Assembly: GCF_901538265.1 (NCBI RefSeq)
Contig: NZ_LR593886.1
Span: forward strand, 7,027,738 to 7,091,737
Origin: Gemmata massiliana
Lineage (GTDB): Bacteria > Planctomycetota > Planctomycetia > Gemmatales > Gemmataceae
DNA length: 64,000 bases
Reading direction: 5' to 3'
Shown here in pieces: positions 1 to 15,319 of this stretch; positions within the stretch are counted from its first letter, which is position 1; each line of letters begins with the position of its first letter. The position numbers were made by a program, and so were the translations under genes. The notes beneath the pieces were generated by a model. It worked only from the letters and a program-made list of their open reading frames with translations, did no database searches and was not told the origin of the DNA.

Positions 1-3392
<3,392 letters not shown>

Positions 3393-3434
3393 ATCGAATC
3401 CCCTTTGCGGCAGGAGGTCGCGTTCTGTGTCCCG

Positions 3435-3544
3435 AGCCCAGGGCGTTGCCCTGGGCTGAGAAATCGCAGGCTTACAGCCTGCACCGGCGTATTTTTTAGC
3501 CCCGGAGGGGGCGAAACTCCTCGGCCCGGGGCACCGCCCCGGGC
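3435..3544. repeat. Cluster of three hairpins between rpoB and rpoC
   Basis: The rpoB-rpoC gap holds three consecutive perfect stems: 3435-3444 with 3448-3457 (10 bp, loop GTT), 3466-3472 with 3476-3482 (7 bp, loop TAC), and 3524-3532 with 3536-3544 (9 bp, loop ACC). The block CCTGGGCTGAGAAATC at 3450-3465 recurs with one change at 60213-60228, so this looks like a dispersed intergenic repeat and not an operon-specific signal. No T-run follows on the minus strand, so termination is unlikely. Effects on mRNA stability or rpoC translation are possible but not shown. Confidence 0.6.
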
Positions 3545-3552
3545 ACCCGCGG

Positions 3553-7317
<3,765 letters not shown>

Positions 7318-7817
7318 CGGTGTGCTCCTTACCCAGGTTGAAACGATGGCACGACGTATGGGCCACCGTCGCCCCTGGTGGCAACGGGCCTTGCGTCGTT
7401 GAGCAGCGGGCGTTATTGAATGACGATGTAGGCGGCCCCGGCGCGCGTCGCACCTATCGGGGGCACAGAAAATACGACTCCCCCATACAGACCCGCCACA
7501 ATAGCTGCCGGGTTCGGATGAGGGACGTCAACGGGCATCGGCATGGTGTTGAATCGAGAAGGTACGACACATCGAAGCGAGTGGGTTGTGTGCATTTTCA
7601 CCACTGGCTACGCGGAATCGCCCCACTTCACCCGCTTCGTACACATCATGTGAGGAAGAGAGCGGAGCGGGAACGCTAGGGTCGTAACAGAGCGAAAGCG
7701 GGAAACCCGCCATACAATAATAATACCCAGGCGGGACAGAAAAGTCACCCCACCTGGGCATTTTTTTTGCAGTCTGCCAAAAACGCCCACTCATTGCGAG
7801 TGGAACGCGGCCCCCAC
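7318..7817. other. Long rplL-rpoB intergenic region
   Basis: About 500 bases separate rplL from rpoB, with no credible gene on either strand. The visible content is a hairpin at 7698-7710 (GCGGG-AAA-CCCGC) and the strong hairpin at 7726-7758. This is where many bacteria have an attenuator or secondary promoter that sets the ratio of ribosomal protein to RNA polymerase mRNA; such a role here is inferred from position only. Confidence 0.5.
7726..7768 (+). terminator. Hairpin with 8-T run between rplL and rpoB
   Basis: The 10-base arms CCCAGGCGGG (7726-7735) and CCCACCTGGG (7749-7758) pair with one mismatch and are followed on the plus strand by eight Ts at 7761-7768. This is a textbook intrinsic terminator on the plus strand, where no gene is seen upstream. 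On the minus strand, the direction of the operon, the hairpin is preceded by A8 and followed by TATTATTATT, so it may act as a weak attenuator after rplL. Confidence 0.55.
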
Positions 7818-8210
7818 TCAGCCGGCCGGCTTGATGGTGACCTTCGCGCCGGTTTCTTCCAGTTTCTTCTTCACATCTTCAGCGGTCTTCTTGTCCACGT
7901 TTTCCTTGATGGCCTTCGGCGCGCCTTCAACGGTCGCCTTGGCTTCGCCCAGCCCCTGGCCGGTCAGCTCGCGGACGACCTTGATCGTCTTCACCTTGTC
8001 GGCGAAGCTGTCGAGGATGACGTTGAATTCGGTCGGCTCAGCCGCCTTTTCAGCCGGAGCAGCACCGCCAGCGGCACCGCCCGGAGCAACCATCACGCCG
8101 CCAGCGGCGGGTTCGATCTGGTACTTTTCCTTCAGGTAGTTCTTCAGCTCAACGGCTTGCGCGATGGTGAGGCCCGCGAGTTGGTCGCCGAGTTCGGTAA
8201 CGGATGCCAT
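7818..8210 (-). CDS. rplL: 50S ribosomal protein L7/L12
   Basis: Stalk protein L7/L12 (130 residues), which recruits translation factors to the ribosome. It has the expected layout: an N-terminal dimerisation segment (TELGDQLAGLTIAQAVELKN), an Ala/Gly-rich hinge around residues 36-55, and the conserved C-terminal domain with KTIKVVRELTGQGLGEAKA and VEGAPKAIKENV. The start ATG at 8210 has AAGGA about 9 bases upstream. It lies 210 bases downstream of rplJ; that gap contains a perfect stem with a 4-base loop near 8307-8330. Confidence 0.98.
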   Translation of the reverse strand: MASVTELGDQLAGLTIAQAVELKNYLKEKYQIEPAAGGVMVAPGGAAGGAAPAEKAAEPTEFNVILDSFADKVKTIKVVRELTGQGLGEAKATVEGAPKAIKENVDKKTAEDVKKKLEETGAKVTIKPAG

Positions 8211-8420
8211 GTCTCAGTTCCTTTAAAACAGCGCCGGGTGAAGCGGTCCGGCTAGGAGCGTAATAGCTGGTCGGGTTAAAGCTCGGGGCATCGCCGCGAG
8301 CGAGGAATCCGACCCTTCGGGGTCGCGATTCGTTTTATTCTTCAGCTTTTGAAGGCTGCATTTTCCAAGTTCGGGGCAGCGTCCCCGGGTAACTACAGAC
8401 AACGATCACGACTCGCGAGT

Positions 8421-8966
8421 TCAGCCCGCGGCCGGAGCCGGGGCGCCCTCGCCCTTCTCTTCGATGGCCTTCAGGATGCCGGCCAGTTGCGTCGCCGGAC
8501 CGGTCAGGGCGCCCACGATCGAGGAGCCGGCGCTGAGCAGCGCGTTGAGCACGTCGCCGATCGCTTCCTGGCGGGTCGGGATGACCTTGAGTTGGTCCAG
8601 CGGCATCAATTCACCGTCGGCGATCCCGGTCTTCGCCTTGACCTTCTCGGGCAACTTGGGATCGGGGCGGAGCTGCTTAAGGACCGCGTCGACCGCGGTG
8701 CCGAGCGCCTTCGGGCTGTCCGCACCCCAGCACAGGAGCGTCGGGCCGGAACCCGGATCGACCTTCATCCCGTTCTCGTCGAACACCTTCTTCACGAAGC
8801 TGTTCTTGACCATCTTCACGCGAACCTTCTTGTCGCGCAGGTTCTTCCGCAGCGTGTAGTCCGCGGCGGAGTCGAGTTTCAGCGGCTCCAGCAGGACGAA
8901 GTCCCGCACGCCCTTGAACGTCTTGCGGAGATCGTTCAGCTCCAATTCTTTGATCTTCTTGCTCAT
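8421..8966 (-). CDS. rplJ: 50S ribosomal protein L10
   Basis: Ribosomal protein L10 (181 residues), the base of the L7/L12 stalk. The N-terminal globular domain is recognisable, and the C-terminal helix that binds L12 dimers is followed by an Ala/Pro-rich tail ([11 protein letters not shown]). It lies between rplA and rplL as usual. The 138-base leader upstream includes a hairpin-forming GC-rich stretch near 9040-9055; L10-L12 complexes autoregulate through such leaders in other bacteria, but a binding site was not established here. The Shine-Dalgarno sequence is weak. Confidence 0.96.
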   Translation of the reverse strand: MSKKIKELELNDLRKTFKGVRDFVLLEPLKLDSAADYTLRKNLRDKKVRVKMVKNSFVKKVFDENGMKVDPGSGPTLLCWGADSPKALGTAVDAVLKQLRPDPKLPEKVKAKTGIADGELMPLDQLKVIPTRQEAIGDVLNALLSAGSSIVGALTGPATQLAGILKAIEEKGEGAPAPAAG

Positions 8967-9104
8967 GGTTGACTCGCAGTTGGCTCGTGTTTGGTGTCGG
9001 TGTGGGGTGCTTAGCCTCGGCCCCTGTCCGGGTGCGTCACGGGGCGCCTTCGCCCCGAACCTCTATCCCAGCGAGAGGGACCAAACACTAAACGCGAACA
9101 CAAC

Positions 9105-9986
9105 TCAAACCGTCAGTCGGATGCCCGCCGACATGGTGGCCGAAAGGACGACCCCGTTGATGAAGTTACCCTTGACCCCGGACGGCTTGACGGAGCGGAT
9201 CTGTTCGACGAACACGGTGATGTTCTCGACCAGCTTCTGTTCATCGAAGCTCATCTTGCCGACGCCCGCATGGATCTGTCCGGTCTTGTCCGACCGGTAC
9301 TCGACCTTACCCGCCTTGAACTCGCGGACCACGCTCGCGAGGTCACCGGTAGCCGGAACCACGGTACCAGCCTTTGGGGTCGGCATCAGACCGCGCGGCC
9401 CGAGCACCTTACCGAGGCGCGACACCTGACCCATCATGTCCTGCGACGCGAGGGCCACGTCGAAGTCGAGGAAGTTCTGCTTCTGCACCTTCTCGACGAG
9501 GTCCGCCCCACCGACCACGTCCGCCCCGGCCGCCTTCGCCTTCTCGATGTTGTCGCCCTGACAGAACACGGCGACGCGGACGCTCTTCCCGATCCCGTGG
9601 GGCAGCGGGATGGCCCCGCGCACCATCTGGTCCGATTGCGTCGGGTCGATCCCGAGGTTGATGTGGATCTCGACCGTTTCGTCGAACTTCGCGCGCTTGA
9701 GTTTCTTGAGCTCGGCGACCGCCTGCTTCACGCTGACCGGGCCGGCATCGCGGAGTTTCTTCTCCACGTTTTTGAGGTGGTTGCGGAGTTTCTTCCCGCG
9801 GCGCGGCGGGACGCCGGGCTTCTTCTTGACCTGCGGGGTTTCGAGCGCGTCGGCCTTCTTGACTTGCGGGGCCTCGGGGGCGTCGGGCTTCTTGTCGCCC
9901 CCGGTGGGAGCCGCGACAGCGGCCTCCGTCGGCGCTGGGGCAACCACGGGATCGCCCGCCGGTGCGGGTTCTTTGTCGTTTGCCAT
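9105..9986 (-). CDS. rplA: 50S ribosomal protein L1 with N-terminal extension
   Basis: Ribosomal protein L1, which binds 23S rRNA at the E-site stalk and can repress its own operon. The family is typically about 230 residues; this protein is 293 because of an N-terminal Ala/Pro/Lys-rich extension of about 70 residues containing a short internal repeat ([13 protein letters not shown]-like). The L1 body includes [15 protein letters not shown] near the middle and the C-terminal [12 protein letters not shown]. The frame is open 30 bases further to 10016, but the ATG at 9986 is chosen because GGAG and AGAGG lie just upstream and it starts MANDKEP. It is downstream of rplK. Confidence 0.95.
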   Translation of the reverse strand: MANDKEPAPAGDPVVAPAPTEAAVAAPTGGDKKPDAPEAPQVKKADALETPQVKKKPGVPPRRGKKLRNHLKNVEKKLRDAGPVSVKQAVAELKKLKRAKFDETVEIHINLGIDPTQSDQMVRGAIPLPHGIGKSVRVAVFCQGDNIEKAKAAGADVVGGADLVEKVQKQNFLDFDVALASQDMMGQVSRLGKVLGPRGLMPTPKAGTVVPATGDLASVVREFKAGKVEYRSDKTGQIHAGVGKMSFDEQKLVENITVFVEQIRSVKPSGVKGNFINGVVLSATMSAGIRLTV

Positions 9987-10171
9987 AACTCCAAAACCTC
10001 TCGTATCGGGGTTCATCGCGAATCGCGACTACGACCCCTTCCGCGGCGCATGGGCGCCGCGGTAAGTGAGAAGATAACGATTACAACACCAAACAAGTGT
10101 TGGCAACGGCGACACGCCGTTTTTCTCTTGACAGCGACCTGCGTGATCCGAAACGCAATCGGGCGGGAGGA

Positions 10172-10636
10172 CTACTCGACCACCGTGATGCCCATGCTGC
10201 GGGCGGTGCCTTCGATGATCCGGGCCGCGTGGTCGACATCGCTCGCGTTCAGGTCGGCCTGCTTCTGCGTCGCGATGTCCTTCACCTGCTTCTTGGTGAC
10301 GGTGAAGCCCTTGTACTTGCCGCCCTTTTTCGAGTCGGCCGGGATCACTTCCTTGCCCGCCTTCTTCGCGTGCGGGATCTTGGCCGCGAGCTTCAGCAGG
10401 ATCGCGGCGGGCGGGCTCTTGATTTTGAACTCGAAGCTCTTGTCCGAATACACGGTGATGACCACCGGCAGCATCAGCCCCTTCATTTCGGGCTTGTTCG
10501 TCTTGTCGTTGAACTGCTTGACGAACATACCAATGTTCACCCCGTGGGCACCGAGCGCCGGGCCGACGGGCGGTGCCGGGGTTGCCGACCCACCGGGGCA
10601 CTGGAGCTTCACTTGGCCCGTCACCTGCTTCGCCAT
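10172..10636 (-). CDS. rplK: 50S ribosomal protein L11
   Basis: Ribosomal protein L11 (154 residues), part of the GTPase-associated centre and needed for stringent-response sensing in other bacteria. Typical N-terminal segment [19 protein letters not shown] is present, followed by the 23S rRNA-binding C-terminal domain ending in [11 protein letters not shown]. The start at 10636 has AGGTG upstream. It sits between nusG and rplA, the canonical position. Confidence 0.97.
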   Translation of the reverse strand: MAKQVTGQVKLQCPGGSATPAPPVGPALGAHGVNIGMFVKQFNDKTNKPEMKGLMLPVVITVYSDKSFEFKIKSPPAAILLKLAAKIPHAKKAGKEVIPADSKKGGKYKGFTVTKKQVKDIATQKQADLNASDVDHAARIIEGTARSMGITVVE

Positions 10637-10732
10637 TGCTGCACCTGGAACGGATGGTCTTTGAAGAATTAACTGTTGTAGTACCGGCGCCGGGCAACGT
10701 CCACAACCGCGTCGAACCCGGCGCGCACAGCA

Positions 10733-11665
10733 CTACACCTTGGCAACTTGCCAGTATTCGAGTTCCACCGGGAGCGGCCGGCCCCAGAACGTGACAACCA
10801 CCGTGATCTTCGGCGCGTCGGTCGGGTCTTTCGGCTCGCTGATCGCGGTGACTTCGCCCTCGGAGTTCGCGAACGAGCCCTCGCGGATGCGCACGCGGTC
10901 GCCCTTCTCGAACTCGATCTTGATCTTCTTGCCCTTGTTGTCCACCCCGGCCTGTTTCTCGCCGGTGAGCATCTGCTGGACTTCTTGGTCCGACATCGGC
11001 TCCGGGGTCGGCGCCTCGTTGGGCTTGTTGCGCAGGTTCAGGAAGTCCCCGACCCCGCTCGTTTCGCGGAACAGGTACAGGATACGGTCGTTGAACTCCA
11101 GTTCCGCGAACAGGTACCCCTGGAACTTCTTGCGCTTGCGGGTGACCTTCCGCTCCACCGTCACCGTGTCGCCGGTCTTCTTGTCCTTAACCTTGACCGC
11201 CTTCTTCTCGATCACCTCTTCGTAGGGGATCATGATCTGGCCGAAGTACTCTTCCAGCCCTTCGATCGCGACTTTACGAAGGATGGCGGCCTTGATCGTG
11301 TCCTCGCGCCCGCTCTGGACCTTGATCGCGTACCACTTTTTCTTGCTTTCCGGCACCGGCTCGGCCGCGGGTTCGTCGTCATCGTCCGACGCGGGCACCG
11401 GCCCAGGCTCCTCGTCTTCCTCCTCGGACTCGGACCCACGAGCCGCCCGCGGCTTCTTGGTCGGTTGAGACTCTTCGGCCATTTCCGGAGCCGCTTCAGC
11501 TTCGGCGACACTTTCCGCCAGTTGATCGCCCGGCTCGATCAACTCCTGCGCCTCGCTTTCGGCGGGCGCGGGGGCAGAAACAGCGTCGTTCGATTGCGCG
11601 TCAACGACCGGGGTTGCGGGTTCCGGTTCGTTAGTCGCGGGGACGTCGGTGGTGTCTTCAGTCAT
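10733..11665 (-). CDS. nusG: Transcription termination/antitermination factor NusG, extended
   Basis: NusG couples RNA polymerase to elongation, Rho termination and the ribosome. Usual length is about 180 residues; here it is 310. Residues 1-110 are a strongly acidic, low-complexity extension rich in Glu, Asp, Ala and Pro, with no recognisable domain. The NGN domain starts at about residue 111 (WYAIKVQSGREDTIKAAIL), and a KOW motif follows near residues 255-280 (FEKGDRVRIREGSF). There is also an insert of about 40 residues in the NGN region (KKAVKVKDKKTGDTVTVERK). It lies directly after secE, as expected. Confidence 0.95.
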   Translation of the reverse strand: MTEDTTDVPATNEPEPATPVVDAQSNDAVSAPAPAESEAQELIEPGDQLAESVAEAEAAPEMAEESQPTKKPRAARGSESEEEDEEPGPVPASDDDDEPAAEPVPESKKKWYAIKVQSGREDTIKAAILRKVAIEGLEEYFGQIMIPYEEVIEKKAVKVKDKKTGDTVTVERKVTRKRKKFQGYLFAELEFNDRILYLFRETSGVGDFLNLRNKPNEAPTPEPMSDQEVQQMLTGEKQAGVDNKGKKIKIEFEKGDRVRIREGSFANSEGEVTAISEPKDPTDAPKITVVVTFWGRPLPVELEYWQVAKV

Positions 11666-11707
11666 GTTGAATCGGCCCTCGGCCGCCTCGCGGTCCCGCG
11701 TTACACG

Positions 11708-12685
11708 TTACCACTTCTGTTCTTGTTGGACCTGCGCGCCCTTGTCCGCACTGGTCGGACGGGCCGGGAGCACCCCGACCGTGTTGCGGCTCAGCAGCCA
11801 GCCCCAGAACAGGTCAACTGCGAGCAGGAACAGCGTCATCAGGAGTGTGGTGATGAGCACCACGACGGTGTCCTGGGCCAGCCGCTTACGGGTGGACCAC
11901 GACACCTTGTTCATTTCCGCTTCGGTCGCGATGAGGAACTCGGCGAAGTCCGGCACGTTCACCGACCGGAACCCGATCCACAGCGTCACCGCGATGATGA
12001 GCACGAGTACCACGACCTTCGCGCCGATGCTCAGCAGGAAGCCGTTCATCAGCGGGATCGGCTGGATCCCGAACGGCATCGCGAGCAGCATCTGCGTCGG
12101 GACCAGCCCGTTGATGTACAGCGACCACGCACCCGACCCGCCGACGAGCAGGATACCGAGAATGGTGAGGCGCCGGACCTTCACGCCGAGCGACCGCTTG
12201 TACTGGTGAGAGGAGAACCACCCCTGCTCTTCCAGGGCGACCATCCACCGTTTGCCGGTCGGTCCGGCAAAGAACCGCAGCGCGAGGTACGCGAGCCCAA
12301 CAACAACCAGACCGCCGATCGCCATCCCCGCCGGCCCCTCGATGTTCATCGCGAATGCACGGGCCAGGAAGAAAATCGTGATGGCCGCGGAGATCATCAG
12401 GAAGATGCCGCCGTGTACGCCCCTCGGCGCGTCGCCCGCGATCTTCCCGCCGAACCACACCAGCGTCACCAGCACGGCGCACTCGGCGATGAACCAGAAC
12501 AAGTAGTCCGCCGGCCGGTTGGCCAGGCTCGGCGTCACGTACTGAGCCCACGTCACCGGGATCAGGTAGAACACGATCGCGAGCGCCGCGCACACGTAGA
12601 TCGCACCCAAAAGGCTCGCGATCGGCAGGCTCAGCGTTTGGCCCGGCGTACTGGGCACGGAACTGGGTTCAACAGCGGTCGCCAT
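11708..12685 (-). CDS. secE: Preprotein translocase subunit SecE, large multi-pass form
   Basis: SecE is the essential small subunit of the SecYEG channel. Here only the last 80 or so residues resemble SecE: an amphipathic helix (EAEMNKVSWSTRKRLAQDT) followed by the conserved membrane helix. The roughly 240 residues before it contain about six further hydrophobic segments, making a seven-pass protein of 325 residues against 60-130 in most bacteria. The frame is open from a GTG at 12724, but the ATG at 12685 is preferred for its strong purine-rich ribosome site (GGAGAGGACGGAGC). Position between tRNA-Trp and nusG supports the call. Confidence 0.9.
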   Translation of the reverse strand: MATAVEPSSVPSTPGQTLSLPIASLLGAIYVCAALAIVFYLIPVTWAQYVTPSLANRPADYLFWFIAECAVLVTLVWFGGKIAGDAPRGVHGGIFLMISAAITIFFLARAFAMNIEGPAGMAIGGLVVVGLAYLALRFFAGPTGKRWMVALEEQGWFSSHQYKRSLGVKVRRLTILGILLVGGSGAWSLYINGLVPTQMLLAMPFGIQPIPLMNGFLLSIGAKVVVLVLIIAVTLWIGFRSVNVPDFAEFLIATEAEMNKVSWSTRKRLAQDTVVVLITTLLMTLFLLAVDLFWGWLLSRNTVGVLPARPTSADKGAQVQQEQKW

Positions 12686-12949
12686 GCTCCGTCCTCTCCA
12701 TCCCGTCTTGGGTACGTCCCTCACGTGCGTGTGCGTGTCACAATCGCAACGGGAACGGGCGCGTCTCGTTCGTATTTCGCCTTGGAACCACTTGGAACTA
12801 AATGTGAGCCGAACCGGTCCACATGAGCCAACCGGCCGCTGAACCGGGTGTTTTTCCCTGTTCGGCGGCCGGTCGCGTATCGACTACGTTTGCGTTTCGG
12901 GTACCGAGATTCGGCACCGGGCACCGAACCCCATCGACACCCGGGACAG

Positions 12950-13021
12950 CACGAGCGGAGGGATTTGAACCCCCAACCGACGGTTTTGGAAACCGTTGCT
13001 CTACCGTTGAGCTACGCTCGT
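12950..13021 (-). tRNA. trnW: tRNA-Trp (anticodon CCA)
   Basis: Seven-base acceptor arms 13021-13015 and 12957-12951 pair fully; T8, A9 and a GCTC D-stem follow. The anticodon loop is TTCCAAA with a 5-bp stem ACGGT/ACCGT, giving CCA. The T-arm carries the GGTTCAAATCC consensus. The discriminator base is G, and the CCA end is not encoded. Located between tuf and secE, its usual place. Confidence 0.97.
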
Positions 13022-13127
13022 AGAGCCATCAGCCCTGGCAACACGCAGTTAACTCAAAGGGACGGCGACACCAACTGATCTCGCCGCCCCGACCAACGCT
13101 GCTACCAGAAACCAACGCACCCCAAAA

Positions 13128-14429
13128 TCAGGCAATGATTTTCGTCACGACGCCGGAGCCGACGGTCTTGCCGCCCTCGCGAATCGCGAAACGGAGGCCC
13201 TCGTCCATAGCGACCGGCATGCCGTCCATCAGCTCGACGGTGATCTTCACGTTATCACCGGGCATGCACATTTCGACTTCCGCCGGGAGCGTGATCGAAC
13301 CGGTCACGTCCGTGGTGCGGAAGTAGAACTGCGGCTTGTAGCCCTTAAAGAACGGCGTATGGCGCCCGCCTTCGTCCTTGGACAACACGTAGATGTTGGC
13401 CTCGAACTTGGTGTGCGGGGTGATGCTGCCCGGCTTGGCGAGCACCTGGCCACGTTCGATCCCGTCGCGCTCGATCCCGCGGAGCAGCGCCCCGACGTTG
13501 TCACCGGCGATGGCCCGGTCGAGCGTCTTCTGGAACATTTCGATGCCCGTGAGCACCGTCTTCACGTTGTCCTTGCGGAGCCCGATGATCTCGACTTCGT
13601 CACCGACCTTCGCGGTGCCGCGCTCGACGCGCCCAGTCGCCACAGTCCCACGGCCCTTGATCGAGAACACGTCTTCGATCGACATGAGGAACGGCTTGTC
13701 TTCTTCTCGCTGCGGGAGCGGCACGTAGGTGTCGAGCGCGAACATCAGCGCGTCGATCGAGAGCGAGCCCGGGTTCTCCGAGGTCGCGTTTTCGAGAGCC
13801 TCCTTCGATCGCCCGAACACGATCGGGATGTCATCGCCCTTGAACTCGTACTTGTTGAGCAGGTCGCGGAGCTCCATCACGACGAGCGGGATGAGTTCCG
13901 GGTCTGCCTTGTCGCACTTGTTGAGGTACACGACGATGTTCGGCACGCCGACCTGCTTGGCGAGCAGGATGTGCTCACGGGTCTGGGGCATGGGGCCGTC
14001 GTCGGCGGCGACCACGAGGATGGCGGCGTCCATCTGGGCGGCGCCGGTGATCATGTTTTTGATGTAGTCGGCGTGGCCGGGGCAGTCGATGTGGGCGTAG
14101 TGGCGGCCCTTGATCGTCTGCGAGTAGTCGAGGGTGTCCGCGCCCGGGTAGTCGAGCAGATCCTTGTACGGCAGGGCGTCCTTGCTCGCGTAGGTGCGGT
14201 CGTTCGACTCGTACTCGACGTGGGACACGGCGATGGTGACGGTCTTGTTCGCGTCGCGAACGATCCCGCCCTTCGCGATTTCCGCGTAGGTCTTGAACTC
14301 TTTGATCTTGTTCACATACGCGTTACGAGCCATGATCGCAGCGGTCGTGGTCGTTTTGCCGTGGTCGATGTGACCGATCGTCCCGACGTTGACGTGCGGC
14401 TTGGTGCGCTCGAATGTCCCCTTAGCCAT
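13128..14429 (-). CDS. tuf: Elongation factor Tu with internal insert
   Basis: EF-Tu delivers aminoacyl-tRNA to the ribosome using GTP. At 433 residues it is about 35 longer than usual. The P-loop GHIDHGKT is at 19-26, DCPGH at 115-119 and NKCD at 160-163; domains 2 and 3 are canonical. Switch I reads [15 protein letters not shown] (61-75) where most EF-Tu have ARGITINTSHVEY; the Mg-binding threonine equivalent (T65) is kept, but the glycine before it is replaced by threonine. Between strand SHVEY and [11 protein letters not shown] lies an extra segment of about 31 residues (roughly 77-108). The start has GAGGAG immediately upstream. It is the only tuf in this window, in the canonical tRNA-tuf-tRNA context. 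Confidence 0.96.
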   Translation of the reverse strand: MAKGTFERTKPHVNVGTIGHIDHGKTTTTAAIMARNAYVNKIKEFKTYAEIAKGGIVRDANKTVTIAVSHVEYESNDRTYASKDALPYKDLLDYPGADTLDYSQTIKGRHYAHIDCPGHADYIKNMITGAAQMDAAILVVAADDGPMPQTREHILLAKQVGVPNIVVYLNKCDKADPELIPLVVMELRDLLNKYEFKGDDIPIVFGRSKEALENATSENPGSLSIDALMFALDTYVPLPQREEDKPFLMSIEDVFSIKGRGTVATGRVERGTAKVGDEVEIIGLRKDNVKTVLTGIEMFQKTLDRAIAGDNVGALLRGIERDGIERGQVLAKPGSITPHTKFEANIYVLSKDEGGRHTPFFKGYKPQFYFRTTDVTGSITLPAEVEMCMPGDNVKITVELMDGMPVAMDEGLRFAIREGGKTVGSGVVTKIIA

Positions 14430-14510
14430 CGCTCCTCACTCCTCGACGGTTTAACGTGGTGGTTGCAGGGGTCGCGGCCGAACGGCCGTCTTCCCGTTTC
14501 GGTCCGAGAG

Positions 14511-14583
<73 letters not shown>

Positions 14584-14688
14584 AATACCCAGGTACAGGG
14601 TAAAAGGTTCGGACCAAAAGTGAAGGGGCGGACGACCGGGGGGCTGAACTTTCCTTTGAACTTTTTCCCGTTCCAGTTTCCCGGCCAG

Positions 14689-14760
14689 AGCGGGCGAAGG
14701 GATTTGAACCCTCGACATCTTGCTTGGAAGGCAAGAGCTCTACCGCTGAGCTACACCCGC
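14689..14760 (-). tRNA. tRNA-Gly (anticodon TCC)
   Basis: Acceptor arms GCGGGTG (14760-14754) and CGCCCGC (14696-14690) pair with one G-U. The anticodon stem CTTGC/GCAAG closes CTTCCAA, giving anticodon UCC. The T-arm has GGTTCAAATCC. No encoded CCA. It is the equivalent of E. coli glyT in the same cluster. Confidence 0.97.
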
Positions 14761-14942
14761 ACGAACGATCGCGAAGCTCGGAGTCCGGAACGCGGAACAA
14801 GATACCAAAGCTACCCAGCAAACCGCCGCAAGCCCATTCACTCTCCTCGCCTGGTCACTTTCACTTTTCGCTTCCGGTCTTCGCGGCTCTCGCTCTCGTC
14901 ATCAATCCGCGATCTACGATCCTCGCTCCGCATCCGATCGAG

Positions 14943-15025
14943 TGGGTAGGGAGGGATTTGAACCCCCGAATCCCGAAGGAGCCAGATTTACAGTCTGGTG
15001 CAATTGACCACTCTGCCACCTACCC
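14943..15025 (-). tRNA. tRNA-Tyr (anticodon GTA)
   Basis: A class II tRNA of 83 nt with a long variable arm (CTCCTTCGGGA region). Acceptor arms GGGTAGG (15025-15019) and CCTACCC (14950-14944) pair perfectly. The anticodon stem CCAGA/TCTGG closes CTGTAAA, giving anticodon GUA. Discriminator A. Equivalent of E. coli tyrU. Confidence 0.97.
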
Positions 15026-15093
15026 GTGAACCACCCGCCGTCATTCTTTCTTGCGAACACTCTCGATTGTATGAACCGATCCCAGCAGTGAAA

Positions 15094-15165
15094 AGCTCGC
15101 GGAGGGAGTTGAACCCACGACCAGCGGTTTACAAAACCGCTGCTCTACCACTGAGCTACGCGAGC
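15094..15165 (-). tRNA. tRNA-Thr (anticodon TGT), first gene of the tRNA-tuf cluster
   Basis: Acceptor arms GCTCGCG (15165-15159) and CGCGAGC (15101-15095) pair perfectly. The anticodon stem GCGGT/ACCGC closes TTTGTAA, giving anticodon UGU. T-arm GGTTCAACTCC. It is the equivalent of E. coli thrU and the 5'-most member of the cluster. Its 5' half and upstream flank are duplicated in decayed form at 47034-47136, and a recombinase remnant starts 155 bases away, suggesting it was used as an integration site. Confidence 0.97.
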
Positions 15166-15220
15166 GGAACGCCTTATTTCCAAGTATTTCGCAGGTATCC
15201 AGCGTTTCAGCTCCGCGGCC
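15127..15220. repeat. Candidate att-site copy (left): 5' half of tRNA-Thr plus upstream block
   Basis: The sequence from the tRNA-Thr anticodon loop through its 5' end (15127-15165) matches 47034-47072 at 34 of 39 positions in the same orientation. Further upstream, GCGTTTCAGCTCCGCGGCC (15202-15220) is identical to 47107-47125, with nearly equal spacing (34 versus 32 bases). The matching begins at the anticodon stem-loop, a common crossover point for tyrosine recombinases. Interpretation as attL is inference. Confidence 0.6.
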
Positions 15221-15319
15221 CAACACCCGCCCACCCGCCAGAACACCTACTATTCTCGGAAACGGTTACGCGAAGATCAACTCCCCGCGGCCCGAACCAA
15301 CAACCGCTTTCGAGAAGCG

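Noticed and set aside
10748-12826. A 692-codon plus-strand frame opposite nusG and secE
   Set aside because: Overlaps two clearly identified genes completely; its translation is low-complexity Arg/His/Asp-rich sequence.
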